Shown here in pieces: positions 14,064-21,917 of a stretch of DNA of 38,557 nucleotides. How positions within the stretch are numbered: position 1 is the first letter of the stretch; the number at the start of each line of letters is the position of its first letter. Below the pieces are notes generated by a model that was not told where the DNA came from, ran no database searches, and saw only the letters and a program-made list of their open reading frames with translations. Location of the stretch: positions 1 to 38,557 of the forward strand of contig JALWDZ010000013.1 in assembly GCA_027039485.1 (NCBI GenBank), written 5' to 3'. The translations under genes were made by a program, and so were the position numbers. The DNA comes from Candidatus Shapirobacteria bacterium. GTDB taxonomy: Bacteria; Patescibacteriota; Microgenomatia; UBA12405; UBA6130.

Positions 14064-14454
14064 AATTAAATTCCCTGCCTGCCCCGACGTTACGTCGGGG
14101 CAAATCCTAAATTCTAATGACCTAAATCCTAAATAATGTTCAAAATTCAAATGACCAAATGACCAAAATAAAAGACGTCACCTTTTGTCATCCTGAGGAG
14201 CGAAGCGAGCGCATGAGATTTAATCAGGTGTGGGATTAATGCGCTGCGCTAGATTTTTACCCTGACTCCGCCGGCTGGCGGAACGTCCTGGGGCTTCGCT
14301 AACGCTCAGAATGACATAGTTTAAATGTTTTGATCATTTAGTCATTTGGTAATTTGAATTTGTTTAGAGTTTAGGATTTAGGATTTTGGTATTGTTTGTT
14401 ATTTGGGATTTGGAATTTGGTGCTTATTTTTCCTGGTTCTATTATAATGCTCTT
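14064..14454. repeat. Repeat-filled intergenic region
   Basis: It contains the hairpin CCCCGACGTTACGTCGGGG, TAAATCCTAATGACC words, and GTCATCCTGAGGAGCGAAGCGAGCG. ATGAGATTTAATCAGGTGTG...GGATTAATGCG is shared with 22999-23033. It also has a TCCGCCGGCTGGCGGA palindrome and more GGATTTGG words. No gene seen. A TATAAT box at the end serves the next gene. Confidence 0.7.
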
Positions 14455-15639
14455 ATGAAGGTGGCGATTGTCCATCACCGCATTGGCGGCTTGGACGGCG
14501 TCTCCCTGGAAATTGCCAAGCGCCGCCGGGTCCTAGAAAGCCTCGGCCACCAGGTTATCCTTATTTCCGGCCCCAACCAGCAAGGCGCCGACTACGTCCT
14601 TCCCGACCTGGCCATTCCCCCGCCCCACCGCCGCCAGCGGCCAACCCGCCTCCAAACCGCCCTAGCTGCCATCCAGCAGCGGGAGCGCTTCCAATTTCTC
14701 TTTGTCCACAATATCTTCAGCCTCGGCCGCCATCCCCAGGCTGCCCGCGACATTTTGGCTTTCCTCGACCGCTGGCAGGGCAAAACCGTCGCCGTCAACC
14801 ATGACTTTTATTGGGAACAGCCCTTTGGCCGCCAGCTAACCCGCCAACAGCGCCAGGCCCTCCTCCCCCGCCGTCCCTACCTCCGCCACGTCGTCATCAA
14901 CTCCCTGGCCGCCCGCCAACTTTGGCGCCGCCGTCAACTCAAGGCAACCATTATCGGCGATGTCTTTGATTTCTCCCAATCTTTAGGCAATCCCGACCAT
15001 GCCCGCCGCCTCCGCCGCCGCCTTGGCCTCAGCCAAGCCTTGATTATCCTCCAGGCAACCCGCATTGTCCCCCGCAAGGGCATCGAGCTAGGCATCGACT
15101 TTGCCGCCGCTTTGCAAAAGCGCCTTCGCCGCCAGGTGGTTTTCTTTCTCCTCAACTACCCCGACGCCGCCGTCCCCGAATCCCGCCGCTATTTCCAAGC
15201 CCTCCGGCAGCATGCCCGCCGCCAAGGCGTCACCCTCATCGCCGGCTTCCGCTACCTCGGCGCTAATTTCTCCTTTTGGGACGGCTACCACCTGGCCGAC
15301 CTTGTCAGCTACCCCAGCCTTTGGGAAGGCTATGGCAACCAATTTTTGGAGGCTGTTTTCTTCCAAAAGCCCATCTTAGTCTTCGAATACCCGGTCTTCC
15401 GGGCCGACATCCGCCCCCACGGCTACCAGGTGCTCTCCCTCGGCAGCCGCCACTACCCAAACCACGGCCTGCGCCAAGTCCCCCAACAGCGCCTAGAGGC
15501 TGCTGTCAGCCAATACCTCCGCTGGCAGCAAACCGGCCAACTGGCCGCCATTGCCAAAGCCAACCAGCAAATCGCCCGCCGCTACAATTCCCTGGCCCGC
15601 CTCCGCCGCCACCTCCAAAAAATCCTGCGCTGGGATTAG
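14455..15639 (+). CDS. GT4-type glycosyltransferase
   Basis: The start is the ATG at 14455, with TATAAT 6 nt upstream; the track start at 14386 lies in repeat DNA. The 394-residue product has a GT-B layout. The N-terminal Rossmann half opens with VAIVHHRIGGLDGVSLEIAK. The C-terminal half includes ILQATRIVPRKGIELGIDFA. The donor-site helix is PSLWEGYGNQFLEAVFFQKPIL, giving the E-x7-E pattern. It probably transfers a sugar from a nucleotide donor to a cell-surface glycan. The acceptor is unknown. No other glycan genes adjoin it, although a WecG-like transferase is 4.6 kb away. Confidence 0.92.
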   Translation: MKVAIVHHRIGGLDGVSLEIAKRRRVLESLGHQVILISGPNQQGADYVLPDLAIPPPHRRQRPTRLQTALAAIQQRERFQFLFVHNIFSLGRHPQAARDILAFLDRWQGKTVAVNHDFYWEQPFGRQLTRQQRQALLPRRPYLRHVVINSLAARQLWRRRQLKATIIGDVFDFSQSLGNPDHARRLRRRLGLSQALIILQATRIVPRKGIELGIDFAAALQKRLRRQVVFFLLNYPDAAVPESRRYFQALRQHARRQGVTLIAGFRYLGANFSFWDGYHLADLVSYPSLWEGYGNQFLEAVFFQKPILVFEYPVFRADIRPHGYQVLSLGSRHYPNHGLRQVPQQRLEAAVSQYLRWQQTGQLAAIAKANQQIARRYNSLARLRRHLQKILRWD

Positions 15640-15735
15640 AAGAATCAAAAAGAAAACGGCAAACAAAAAGCTCTACCAGATAAATAAATTTTGCCCCATT
15701 TTTACCACCTCCCAGGCACAAAAATCCCCCAAAAT

Positions 15736-15841
15736 CCCGAGGTGTAAAGGGTAAAACACCTCCGAGGTGTAATGCATCCGAAAGGGTAAAACACCTCCGA
15801 GGTGTAATGCATCCGAGGTGTAATGCACTTGACACCTCGGG
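15736..15841 (+). repeat. REP-like repeat, duplicated/expanded copy
   Basis: The AAAGGGTAAAACACCTCCGAGGTGTAATGCA half is duplicated before the final TTGACACCTCGGG. It is preceded by the conserved TTTTGCCCCATTTTTACCACCTCCCAGGCACAAAAAT lead-in (two overlapping parts). Confidence 0.9.
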
Positions 15842-15936
15842 AAATGTCGTAAAATATAGTTCAGAAGAGCACCCCTGATAACATATGCTATAATTTTCTT
15901 ATTAACACTAGTTAGTAAATTTTCTTGTCTAACAAA

Positions 15937-16137
15937 ATGAAAGGTTGGAAAGAAAGAGAATCACGGATGCCCTGGGGCCATTTAATTGACAGCCCATGGG
16001 GTCCTCGCTTGTGTCCAGAAAGATTCAAATCGCCCGGCCATTATCATGACGGACACCACACGCCACGCCAGGCCAATCGCAATAGTAGCGCCATCTATAT
16101 AACCAAACATCTTACCACCCCCAAACGGGTTCAATAG
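15937..16137 (+). CDS. Possible small His/Pro-rich protein
   Basis: A 66-codon ORF beginning KGWKERESRMPWGHLIDS with a histidine cluster (HYHDGHH). A TGCTATAAT box lies about 45 bp upstream. No family recognised and no Shine-Dalgarno. It may be a real small gene or chance. Confidence 0.25.
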   Translation: MKGWKERESRMPWGHLIDSPWGPRLCPERFKSPGHYHDGHHTPRQANRNSSAIYITKHLTTPKRVQ

Positions 16138-16179
16138 TTAGCGCCACCCACCAATATAAACCAGACCCCCAGGCCATGC

Positions 16180-16185
16180 TATAAT
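16180..16185 (+). promoter_or_regulatory. -10 box of the 16213 gene
   Basis: TGC-TATAAT, extended -10, giving a leader of roughly 20 nt. Confidence 0.6.
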
Positions 16186-16212
16186 ACACTATATAGGATA
16201 ATTGGAAATGCG

Positions 16213-17403
16213 ATGAAAGAATCTTTGCGGCCTACATCTACAGACTATCTCAGCAAAATACCGCCAGAGGGTATATTGACCTCGGGAGAACTACCTCCTG
16301 AAAGGTGGCGATTAATAGCCCAATCATCCCTTTATAATTTAGAGCAGTTATCCAGCAGCAACACCTCTTTGGTAAGAGAACTGGAAGAATACTACCGACA
16401 GATAGACGCCAAGCTCCAGCTTCTCCAAGAACCAGTCGGCCTTTCCCCAGCTTTAGCCAAACATTATCTGGATCGGGTGGCCAGCTTGGGGACCGAGGAG
16501 CTCGAAGGGCGCCTCCTCACCACATTGGAGCGCATCAGGCGAGAAACCCATTCTCTTGATGATCTCGCTGCTAGCGGTGCCTGGGCACTTTTATTAAAAG
16601 AATGGGCCGGCAAGCATCTTCACCTTCCCATGGTGATATATCCCAACCACGACCCTCTAATTCCTCGACAATTATGCAAAGGATACGATGCTAGTTATTC
16701 GCCAAACTTTGAGGTTATCATCATGTGTTACAACTTGCCCTCAGTACGAGAGACATGGGAAACACTAGTAACTCAAGGAGTGCTACCTAGGGCTATTAGC
16801 CTACTCTACCATGAATCTACCCACCGCCTCCAACATTCCCTTCCGCAACGATTAATGATGAATGCCCCTCTCATTTCCTTAGGGCCAGTAATCTTTTCTT
16901 ATAACTATAATTCTGCTATAAGATTAGCAATCACATTAGCCGCTTCCGGTCTAGTTGCTCTTTCACCTAAGTTTTCTAAAAACGACCTCATTTTAGGCGA
17001 AACACATGCTCGGTTAGCTACCGCTAATTTGCCACTATCCTCTCATAACGCTGGTGGCGAGGTAATTAACACTGTTGTTGCCCTTTATCCCGATGGACCA
17101 GCGACTAAGCTCAAAGCTTTGCGGGCTTATAAGTTAATTCAAGCTTTGCACCTTCTCGGTTTCAGCGAGCGCGATATTGGTCGTTTGGTCCAAAAAGACC
17201 AGTGGTCAGCCAAAGCGGAAACCTATCCTCGATGCCAACAAGCAGTTGAACAACGGTTTGCAGCTCTGGGAATTAAAGGAAAAGAGGAACAGGAAATTAT
17301 TTTGGCAGCCATTCGCATTAGACATGCCCTGGAACTTCTCGTCAACCGCCATCAAGCCCAAGCAATCGCTAGTGAAGAGTTGCAGGCCGCCGCCCGTTGG
17401 TAA
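16213..17403 (+). CDS. Putative zinc metallopeptidase (HExxH), otherwise unknown
   Basis: The 396-residue protein has LYHESTHRLQH, an HExxH motif at residues 200-204. It is followed about 55 residues later by ILGETHARLA, a plausible third glutamate ligand in the gluzincin manner. The helical N-terminal 130 residues contain alternating charged segments. No signal peptide is seen, so a cytoplasmic place is likely. Family unknown; the protease reading rests on the motif and its sequence context. The gene has moderate AT bias. Its final codons run to a REP-like lead-in. Confidence 0.65.
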   Translation: MKESLRPTSTDYLSKIPPEGILTSGELPPERWRLIAQSSLYNLEQLSSSNTSLVRELEEYYRQIDAKLQLLQEPVGLSPALAKHYLDRVASLGTEELEGRLLTTLERIRRETHSLDDLAASGAWALLLKEWAGKHLHLPMVIYPNHDPLIPRQLCKGYDASYSPNFEVIIMCYNLPSVRETWETLVTQGVLPRAISLLYHESTHRLQHSLPQRLMMNAPLISLGPVIFSYNYNSAIRLAITLAASGLVALSPKFSKNDLILGETHARLATANLPLSSHNAGGEVINTVVALYPDGPATKLKALRAYKLIQALHLLGFSERDIGRLVQKDQWSAKAETYPRCQQAVEQRFAALGIKGKEEQEIILAAIRIRHALELLVNRHQAQAIASEELQAAARW

Positions 17404-17478
17404 AGCAAAAGGCTTTACCAGAGAGGCAAATTTTGCCCCATTTTTACCACTTCCCCAAGCACAGAAATTATCAAAAAT

Positions 17479-17510
17479 CCCCCCCTAAGGTAGGGGCAGG
17501 CCCGAGGTGT
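17479..17510 (+). repeat. REP-like repeat, truncated 5' half
   Basis: The lead-in, CCCCTA..TAGGGG hairpin and CCCGAGGTGT arm are present. The rest is replaced by GTTCCAAGCTCC words, as if a second repeat had replaced the 3' half. Confidence 0.8.
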
Positions 17511-17654
17511 TCCGAGTTCCAAGCTCCAAGTTCTAAGTTCCAGTGACCTAGCTCCTAGTTCCAATTCTGCTCTTTTTGTTATAATAATTCATGCACCAAG
17601 AGACGCTATCTCAAAATATCAAAATATATCATTTAGCAGTTATTTTCCCTAACC

Positions 17655-18656
17655 ATGGCCCTTTTTAAGCGCATTGGCATTGATTTAGGCACCGCCAATT
17701 CCCTAGTCTGGGAAGTTGGCCGCGGGCTTGTTCTTCAGGAGCCGACCGTGGTGGCCGTTTCTCTGGAAAACAACCGCGTTTTGGCCGTCGGCCGGGAAGC
17801 CAAGCAAATGTTGGGCCGAACGCCGGACTATATTATCGCCAAACGGCCAATGCGCGACGGGGTTATCGCCGACTACGAAATTACCGAGGCCATGCTCCGC
17901 TACTTCCTCCGCCAAACTGGCGCCAGCCCCTTTTTCAAGCCTGAGGTTCTTGTTTGCGTTCCCACCGGGGTGACCCAGGTTGAGCAACGGGCCGTCCTTG
18001 ATGCCACCCTAGCTGCCGGCGCCCGCCGGGCCTACCTCATTGATGAGCCTCTGGCAGCCGCCATCGGCGCCCAAATCCCCATTGCCGAACCGGCCGGCAA
18101 CATGATCGTCGACATTGGCGGCGGCACCTGCGAAATTGCTGTCATTTCCCTCGGCGGCGTCGTCAACCACCGCAGCCTCCGGGTTGGCGGCAATAAGCTC
18201 GATGAAGCCATCAGCAGTTACCTTCGCCGCAAATACAACCTCATCATCGGCGAACAAACCGCCGAGAACCTCAAAATCAAGATCGGCCAGGCTATTCCGC
18301 CTAAAAAAGAGGCAAAAATGGAAATCCGCGGCCGCGACGCCATCACCGGCCTGCCCCGCCGCCAAGAAGTTACCGCCGGTGAGATTGCCGCCGCCCTCGA
18401 ACCGCCCCTGCGGCAAATTCTCGGGGCCATCAAACACGTCCTTGAAGATACCCCGCCAGAGCTAGTTTCTGACATCGTTGACAAAGGCATTATTCTTAGC
18501 GGCGGAACATCGCTTTTAAAAGGCCTAGATCAATATCTTAGCGGACAATTAGGCGTTGCCTGTCGGGTCGTTGACGAACCGCTGTTATCAGTTATTAAAG
18601 GGACGGCCGCCGTCCTCGAGAACCTCGATGAATACCGCAAAGCCCTCCGCTCTTGA
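17655..18656 (+). CDS. mreB: Rod-shape-determining actin homologue MreB
   Basis: The 333-residue product has the actin-fold phosphate loops: IGIDLGTANSLVWEVGRG at the start, MIVDIGGGTCEIAVISLGG in the middle and GIILSGGTSLLKGLDQYL near the end. LIDEPLAAAIGA is also present. Length and motifs fit MreB/Mbl. It polymerises under the membrane to guide wall synthesis. mreC/mreD do not follow, so it is a solitary mreB. A TATAAT box 70 bp upstream gives a short leader without Shine-Dalgarno. It ends in TGA, which shows UGA is a stop here. Confidence 0.95.
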   Translation: MALFKRIGIDLGTANSLVWEVGRGLVLQEPTVVAVSLENNRVLAVGREAKQMLGRTPDYIIAKRPMRDGVIADYEITEAMLRYFLRQTGASPFFKPEVLVCVPTGVTQVEQRAVLDATLAAGARRAYLIDEPLAAAIGAQIPIAEPAGNMIVDIGGGTCEIAVISLGGVVNHRSLRVGGNKLDEAISSYLRRKYNLIIGEQTAENLKIKIGQAIPPKKEAKMEIRGRDAITGLPRRQEVTAGEIAAALEPPLRQILGAIKHVLEDTPPELVSDIVDKGIILSGGTSLLKGLDQYLSGQLGVACRVVDEPLLSVIKGTAAVLENLDEYRKALRS

Positions 18657-19100
18657 AAATACCCATAACATTAGCACTGTTCTTGACTCCAGGGTATTTG
18701 ATAGGAACCGAATTTTATCCCCTAGCCATTCGCCTATCGCTCCAACAAAAATTCGTAGTGCACAACACCATTATGATTATTTTCCCCTATTTAACCGATT
18801 TCTAACCCAGCAAATTAATGCTACTTTTTCTCCCCATCTGGCGCCTATTCTTAATTTTTCCAACCCAAAATCACCATCCGATAGTGCTTCGATTACAACT
18901 TCTCACCAAAACTGGCACTTTACCACCGATATGTTTAATTATCACGACTCGTTTTTGCCACTTTTTTCCTGGCCGCCATTCGCCCCGGCGCCATTTTTGC
19001 CACTCTCCAAGCCGACCCAATGGCTCTCTCCCACCATTAACACTTCCTCATATCCGATAAGTAGCCAATTTTTGCCCATTGGCTTAGGTTTAAGAGAAAA
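18653..19100 (+). pseudogene. Possible decayed membrane-protein gene after mreB
   Basis: A TTG codon overlapping the mreB stop opens a 50-codon hydrophobic ORF (PITLALFLTPGYLIG). It ends in TAA at 18803. The same frame continues hydrophobic (MLLFLPIWRLFLIFPTQ) to about 19060. This could be a broken small membrane-protein gene or chance in pyrimidine-rich DNA. No repeats of the main families were seen here. Confidence 0.25.
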
Positions 19101-20018
19101 ATGAAAAAGCCAAAAATTGCCAAAACGCGGCCAAAACCAGCGCCAAAATCTTCCCAAACAACACAAAAATCCCTATCTCAAGGCAAAACCGTAAAAATTC
19201 ATCTTTTTGGCAAATCAAAAGCACAATTGCTAAAAGAAATCCGGCGAAGGCTGGAAAAAGGCCAAGCAACCACTGTTGTTACCCCTAACCCAGAGTTTGT
19301 TGTCTATGCTTATAAATCCCTATCTTTCCGTAAAATCATCAACACTGCCACCTTTGCTATCCCCGACGGCAGCTATCTTTTTTGGGCTTGGGAACTGGAA
19401 AATCGCCGCCGCCGGGCCGCCGGATACCAAAATTGGCCCTTTTTAGTCCGATTTTTTTTCAGCAGCTATCAAGGCTTCAAAATTAGCTGCCGGCTTCACT
19501 GCGGCAATCTTGCGGCAAAAAGGATTACCGGCACCGATCTAGCCCTCGATCTCCTCCGTTTAGCGGCCCAGAAAAAGGGATATGTCTTCTTCCTGGGGGC
19601 AGGGCCCGGTATAGCCGCCCAGGCGGCCCGGCGGCTTCAAAAAAAGGTTTCCGGCTGGAAATTAGCCGGCACCTACAGCGGTAATGGCCGGCCGGCCGGT
19701 GATCGGGCGACCCGCCAGGCTGTTTTAGCCAGCAGCAAACCCATTTTCTTGCTGCTAGTCGCCTATGGCATGGGCAAACAAGAACGGTGGTTGCAACGCA
19801 ATTTACCCTATCTTTCGGTAAAAATTGCCATCGGTGTCGGCGGCGCTTTTGACTACTACGCCGGCGTTGTCCCCCGGGCACCGGCCTGGATGCGCCGCCA
19901 CGGTTTAGAATGGCTTTACCGCCTGATCCGCCAACCCTGGCGTTTTCGCCGCCAGCTAAAGCTTTTCCAATTCCTCTGGCTGGTTCTCAGTGAAAAAGTT
20001 TCCCTCGTTTTTGACTAG
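19101..20018 (+). CDS. WecG/TagA/CpsF-family glycosyltransferase
   Basis: The 305-residue product has a basic disordered N-terminus (about 30 residues). The family core follows: VVTPNPEFVVYA, FAIPDGSYLFWAW, the RITGTDLALDLL motif, YVFFLGAGPGIAAQAARRL, SGNGRPAGD, LLVAYGMGKQERWL and GVGGAFDYYAGVVPRAPAWM. The family transfers N-acetylmannosamine or similar sugars from UDP donors to lipid-linked acceptors in surface-polymer synthesis. The C-terminal basic region (RLIRQPWRFRRQL) fits membrane association. No other pathway genes adjoin it. Confidence 0.93.
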   Translation: MKKPKIAKTRPKPAPKSSQTTQKSLSQGKTVKIHLFGKSKAQLLKEIRRRLEKGQATTVVTPNPEFVVYAYKSLSFRKIINTATFAIPDGSYLFWAWELENRRRRAAGYQNWPFLVRFFFSSYQGFKISCRLHCGNLAAKRITGTDLALDLLRLAAQKKGYVFFLGAGPGIAAQAARRLQKKVSGWKLAGTYSGNGRPAGDRATRQAVLASSKPIFLLLVAYGMGKQERWLQRNLPYLSVKIAIGVGGAFDYYAGVVPRAPAWMRRHGLEWLYRLIRQPWRFRRQLKLFQFLWLVLSEKVSLVFD

Positions 20019-20295
20019 CCTCTTATAGGATTATTCTTACCATAACCATTATCTGTTTGCCTCTGACTAGATGTTAATAAAGAAGTTATGATTGACACTA
20101 AATGCTATATTCTATTATTGTCTCTTTTTGCCCAGCTTCATTATATTCATCTCGTTCTCTTTTCCCCGCATCAATTCCCGCGGATTTACAATTTTCCCTA
20201 CCTAACAAAGCTAAGTTTGTGTGAAAAGGATGTGAAAAGCTATTAAAATAAGGGCTTGTTAAAGAAGTAAAACTTATAGGAAACATTTGTCCTAC
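20019..20295. other. Intergenic region without recognised gene
   Basis: A TTGACA at about 20092 with TTATTG 17 bp on suggests a possible plus-strand promoter. The downstream DNA codes for nothing I recognise. The 79-aa minus-strand ORF lacks gene-like features. Confidence 0.4.
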
Positions 20296-20330
20296 CAATA
20301 AAAGCACGTCTTTTCCGGCGTGCTTATTAT
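20296..20330 (-). terminator. Hairpin terminator of the 20.35-20.97 kb operon
   Basis: On the minus strand AAGCACG pairs with CGTGCTT around a 10-nt loop and runs into TTTTATT. It lies just after the stop of the last gene. Confidence 0.7.
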
Positions 20331-20347
20331 TCCTCAAGTTATTCTTT

Positions 20348-20623
20348 TTACCTTCCTTCTCGGTTTGCCATAAATTGTTCCATAAGAGTAAGAATTTGTC
20401 TCGCCCTCTCCGATCGTCCGGGTATCACTTCTGTATGATCTATCATGTGGGCTCGGGGTATGCCACCCTCTTTTGCAGCAACATCTTCCTCGGGTAATTC
20501 CCTCCAAAACTTTGTCACAATTTTTCCGTCTCCTAAAAAAGACATTCCGTCACCCGCGCCCTCAAACTTTTCTCGTTCTGCCACTTCTTCCACCTCCTTT
20601 CTCCTCAAAAGCTCCATTCCCAC
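20348..20623 (-). CDS. Small hypothetical protein, second gene of an operon
   Basis: This is a 91-residue acidic, soluble protein of unknown family. Its start overlaps the end of the upstream gene by 19 nt; a second ATG two codons in would reduce that. GGAGGTGG-type sequence within the upstream gene's end could act as its ribosome site. A terminator hairpin follows. Confidence 0.55.
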   Translation of the reverse strand: MGMELLRRKEVEEVAEREKFEGAGDGMSFLGDGKIVTKFWRELPEEDVAAKEGGIPRAHMIDHTEVIPGRSERARQILTLMEQFMANREGR

Positions 20624-20967
20624 TCCCTTCTTTTTTTCTCCATTTCTATCTCTTCCCCTAACTGCTCTAATTCTAGCTTAAGCCCTGAAGGCAATTTCGC
20701 CTCTCTTATTTCCCCAAAAGTCTCTTGTCTTTCGGCCCAGAACTCGTCAAACAGTTCCGGACATTCCTTTAACAAGGCACTTCCCACCCGCGATCCACAC
20801 TGGTGAGCATCCTCATTATGCAGCTCGGGGTCACCTCCCAAAAAAAGATCGTTCTCGTCATCGTATCCGTTCAGCACCTCCTTAATAGCGGGGTTGTCCG
20901 GGTGACATTCCACACACCAATTAGCAAAGTCTTCCAAAACGCTCAAAGATATTTCTTTAATTGCCAT
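20605..20967 (-). CDS. Small hypothetical protein, first gene of an operon
   Basis: This is a 120-residue acidic protein with cysteines in WCVECHPDN and QCGSRVG, and histidines nearby, possibly metal-binding. Family unknown. Unlike most first genes here it has a true leader: TATAAT at 21000-21005 and GGAGGTG 5 nt before the ATG. Its sequence is AT-rich and charged like other unknown genes in the window. Confidence 0.6.
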   Translation of the reverse strand: MAIKEISLSVLEDFANWCVECHPDNPAIKEVLNGYDDENDLFLGGDPELHNEDAHQCGSRVGSALLKECPELFDEFWAERQETFGEIREAKLPSGLKLELEQLGEEIEMEKKRREWEWSF

Positions 20968-20972
20968 AATTA

Positions 20973-21005
20973 CACCTCCAGTTGACTTTTCTCTAATTTA
21001 TTATA
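20973..21005 (-). promoter_or_regulatory. Promoter -10 and Shine-Dalgarno of the 20967 gene
   Basis: TATAAT (21000-21005) and GGAGGTG (20973-20979) on the minus strand. This is one of few Shine-Dalgarno sequences here. Confidence 0.7.
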
Positions 21006-21049
21006 CCACACTATAGGCCTCTTGCCACCCTCCGCCCCATTTTACCCCC

Positions 21050-21125
21050 CTGCTATAATAAGCTACCGGAGAGGTGCCGGAGCGGACGAACGGGCACGAC
21101 CCGAAGGGTACCCGTTGGGTCCTGG
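21050..21125 (+). pseudogene. tRNA-Ser-like 5' fragment behind a TATAAT box
   Basis: TGCTATAAT is followed, about 10 nt on, by GGAGAGGTGCCGGAGCGGACGAACGG. This is a good class II tRNA acceptor and D-arm with the same first nine bases as the intact tRNA-Ser downstream. The following ACCCGAAGGGTACCCGTTGGGT cannot form a normal anticodon stem. It looks like the 5' remnant of a second tRNA-Ser. Confidence 0.45.
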
Positions 21126-21164
21126 AGAGCGAGCTAGAGAGCAAACTGAAAAGTGAGAAAATAA

Positions 21165-21251
21165 GGAGAGGTGGCAGAGTGGCCGAATGCGCGGCTTTGG
21201 AGAAGCCGTATAGTCGCAAGACTATCGTGGGTTCGAATCCCACCCTCTCCG
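21165..21251 (+). tRNA. tRNA-Ser (GGA)
   Basis: Acceptor GGAGAGG/CCTCTCC with discriminator G, anticodon stem CGGCT-TTGGAGA-AGCCG (anticodon GGA) and a long variable arm (ATAGTCGCAAGACTAT). The T-arm is GTGGGTTCGAATCCCAC. CCA is not fully encoded (GCC). Its 3' end is duplicated at 21815. Confidence 0.95.
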
Positions 21252-21284
21252 CCTTCGCCAAGGCTTCGGCGTGATAAATCCGCC
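21239..21284 (+). repeat. Direct repeat spanning the tRNA-Ser 3' end, left copy
   Basis: The first 16 bp (CCCACCCTCTCCGCCT) are exact at 21815-21830. The next 30 bp (TCGCCAAGGCTTCGGCGTGA...) match 21831-21860 with 5 differences. The pair encloses a GIY-YIG gene and a tandem array. Confidence 0.88.
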
Positions 21285-21404
21285 TTCGCTAAAGCTACGG
21301 CGTGATAAATTCGCCATAAACATAAAACTACGGTGGAATAAATCCGCTTGTGCCTCTATATTCTCTGCTATTGATGGATCCTGGCCGGGCAATTTGTTAT
21401 CTTT

Positions 21405-21653
21405 ATGAAAATGTATTACGTGTACATTTTAAAGAAAAAAGGAGAATCTCGCTTCTACACTGGTTCTACTAACAACCTTAAACGTCGTTTAAAAGAGCAT
21501 GCTAAAAGCAAGCCTGATTATTTCCTCTATGCATACTTTGCCTTTCTAACGGCCGCTATGGCTCGCAAGTTCGAGAAATATCTAAAAACCGGATCTGGAC
21601 GTGCTTTCGCCAAAAAACATTTTCATATCGCGTCTAAGCCCTCCAGTCACTAG
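21405..21653 (+). CDS. GIY-YIG endonuclease-domain protein next to tRNA-Ser
   Basis: This is an 82-residue single GIY-YIG domain: MYYVYILKKKGESRFYTGST, arginines in NNLKRRLKEH, and a glutamate in ARKFEKYLKTGSG. It belongs to the small UvrC-like group and is of the same general class as, but a different sequence from, the gene at 4537. TTATCT just upstream may serve as the -10 box. It lies between two copies of the tRNA-Ser 3' end and directly before a 31-bp tandem array, so a role in inserting or maintaining this segment is suspected. Confidence 0.88.
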   Translation: MKMYYVYILKKKGESRFYTGSTNNLKRRLKEHAKSKPDYFLYAYFAFLTAAMARKFEKYLKTGSGRAFAKKHFHIASKPSSH

Positions 21654-21660
21654 AGTGAAT

Positions 21661-21812
21661 TTTAGATCGACGAAGTTAAACGGAGTCGGTCTTTAGATCG
21701 ACGAAGTTAAACGGAGTCGGTCTTTAGATCGACGAAGTTAAACGGAGTCGGTCTTTAGATCGACGAAGTTAAACGGAGTCGGTCTTTAGATCGACGAAGT
21801 TAAACGGAGTCG
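21661..21812 (+). repeat. 31-bp tandem repeat array (4 full units plus a partial fifth)
   Basis: Unit TTTAGATCGACGAAGTTAAA + CGGAGTCGGTC, identical in all copies. Each junction can fold as GTCGgTCT-TT-AGAtCGAC. There are no spacers, so it is not CRISPR. Perfect identity implies recent expansion. Confidence 0.95.
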
Positions 21813-21814
21813 TC

Positions 21815-21860
21815 CCCACCCTCTCCGCCTACGCTAAAGCTACGGCGTGATGAATCCGCC
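21815..21860 (+). repeat. Direct repeat of the tRNA-Ser 3' end, right copy
   Basis: See the left copy at 21239. Here the tRNA fragment follows the tandem array and has no tRNA body. Confidence 0.88.
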
Positions 21861-21914
21861 ATAAACATAAAGCTTCGGCGTGATAAATCCGCCTTCATCT
21901 TCGCTAAAGCTAGG
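21861..21914 (+). repeat. CTAAAGCTACGGCGTGATAAATCCGCC-type short repeats
   Basis: Variants of the same unit as at 21255-21345. A similar CCTTCGGTGGAATAAATCCACC form occurs near 30921. Confidence 0.6.
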
Positions 21915-21917
21915 GGT

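Noticed and set aside
18009-18437. 142-aa minus-strand ORF
   Set aside because: Shadow of mreB.
17655-18656. Use of the recoded UGA=Gly code of some CPR lineages
   Set aside because: mreB ends at TGA at its expected length, and the core genes contain no in-frame TGA.
21001-21261. 86-aa minus-strand ORF with GFEPTI
   Set aside because: This is the usual false ORF formed by the antisense of a tRNA T-arm (tRNA-Ser).
21661-21812. CRISPR array
   Set aside because: The 31-bp units are directly contiguous with no spacers, and no cas genes are in the window.
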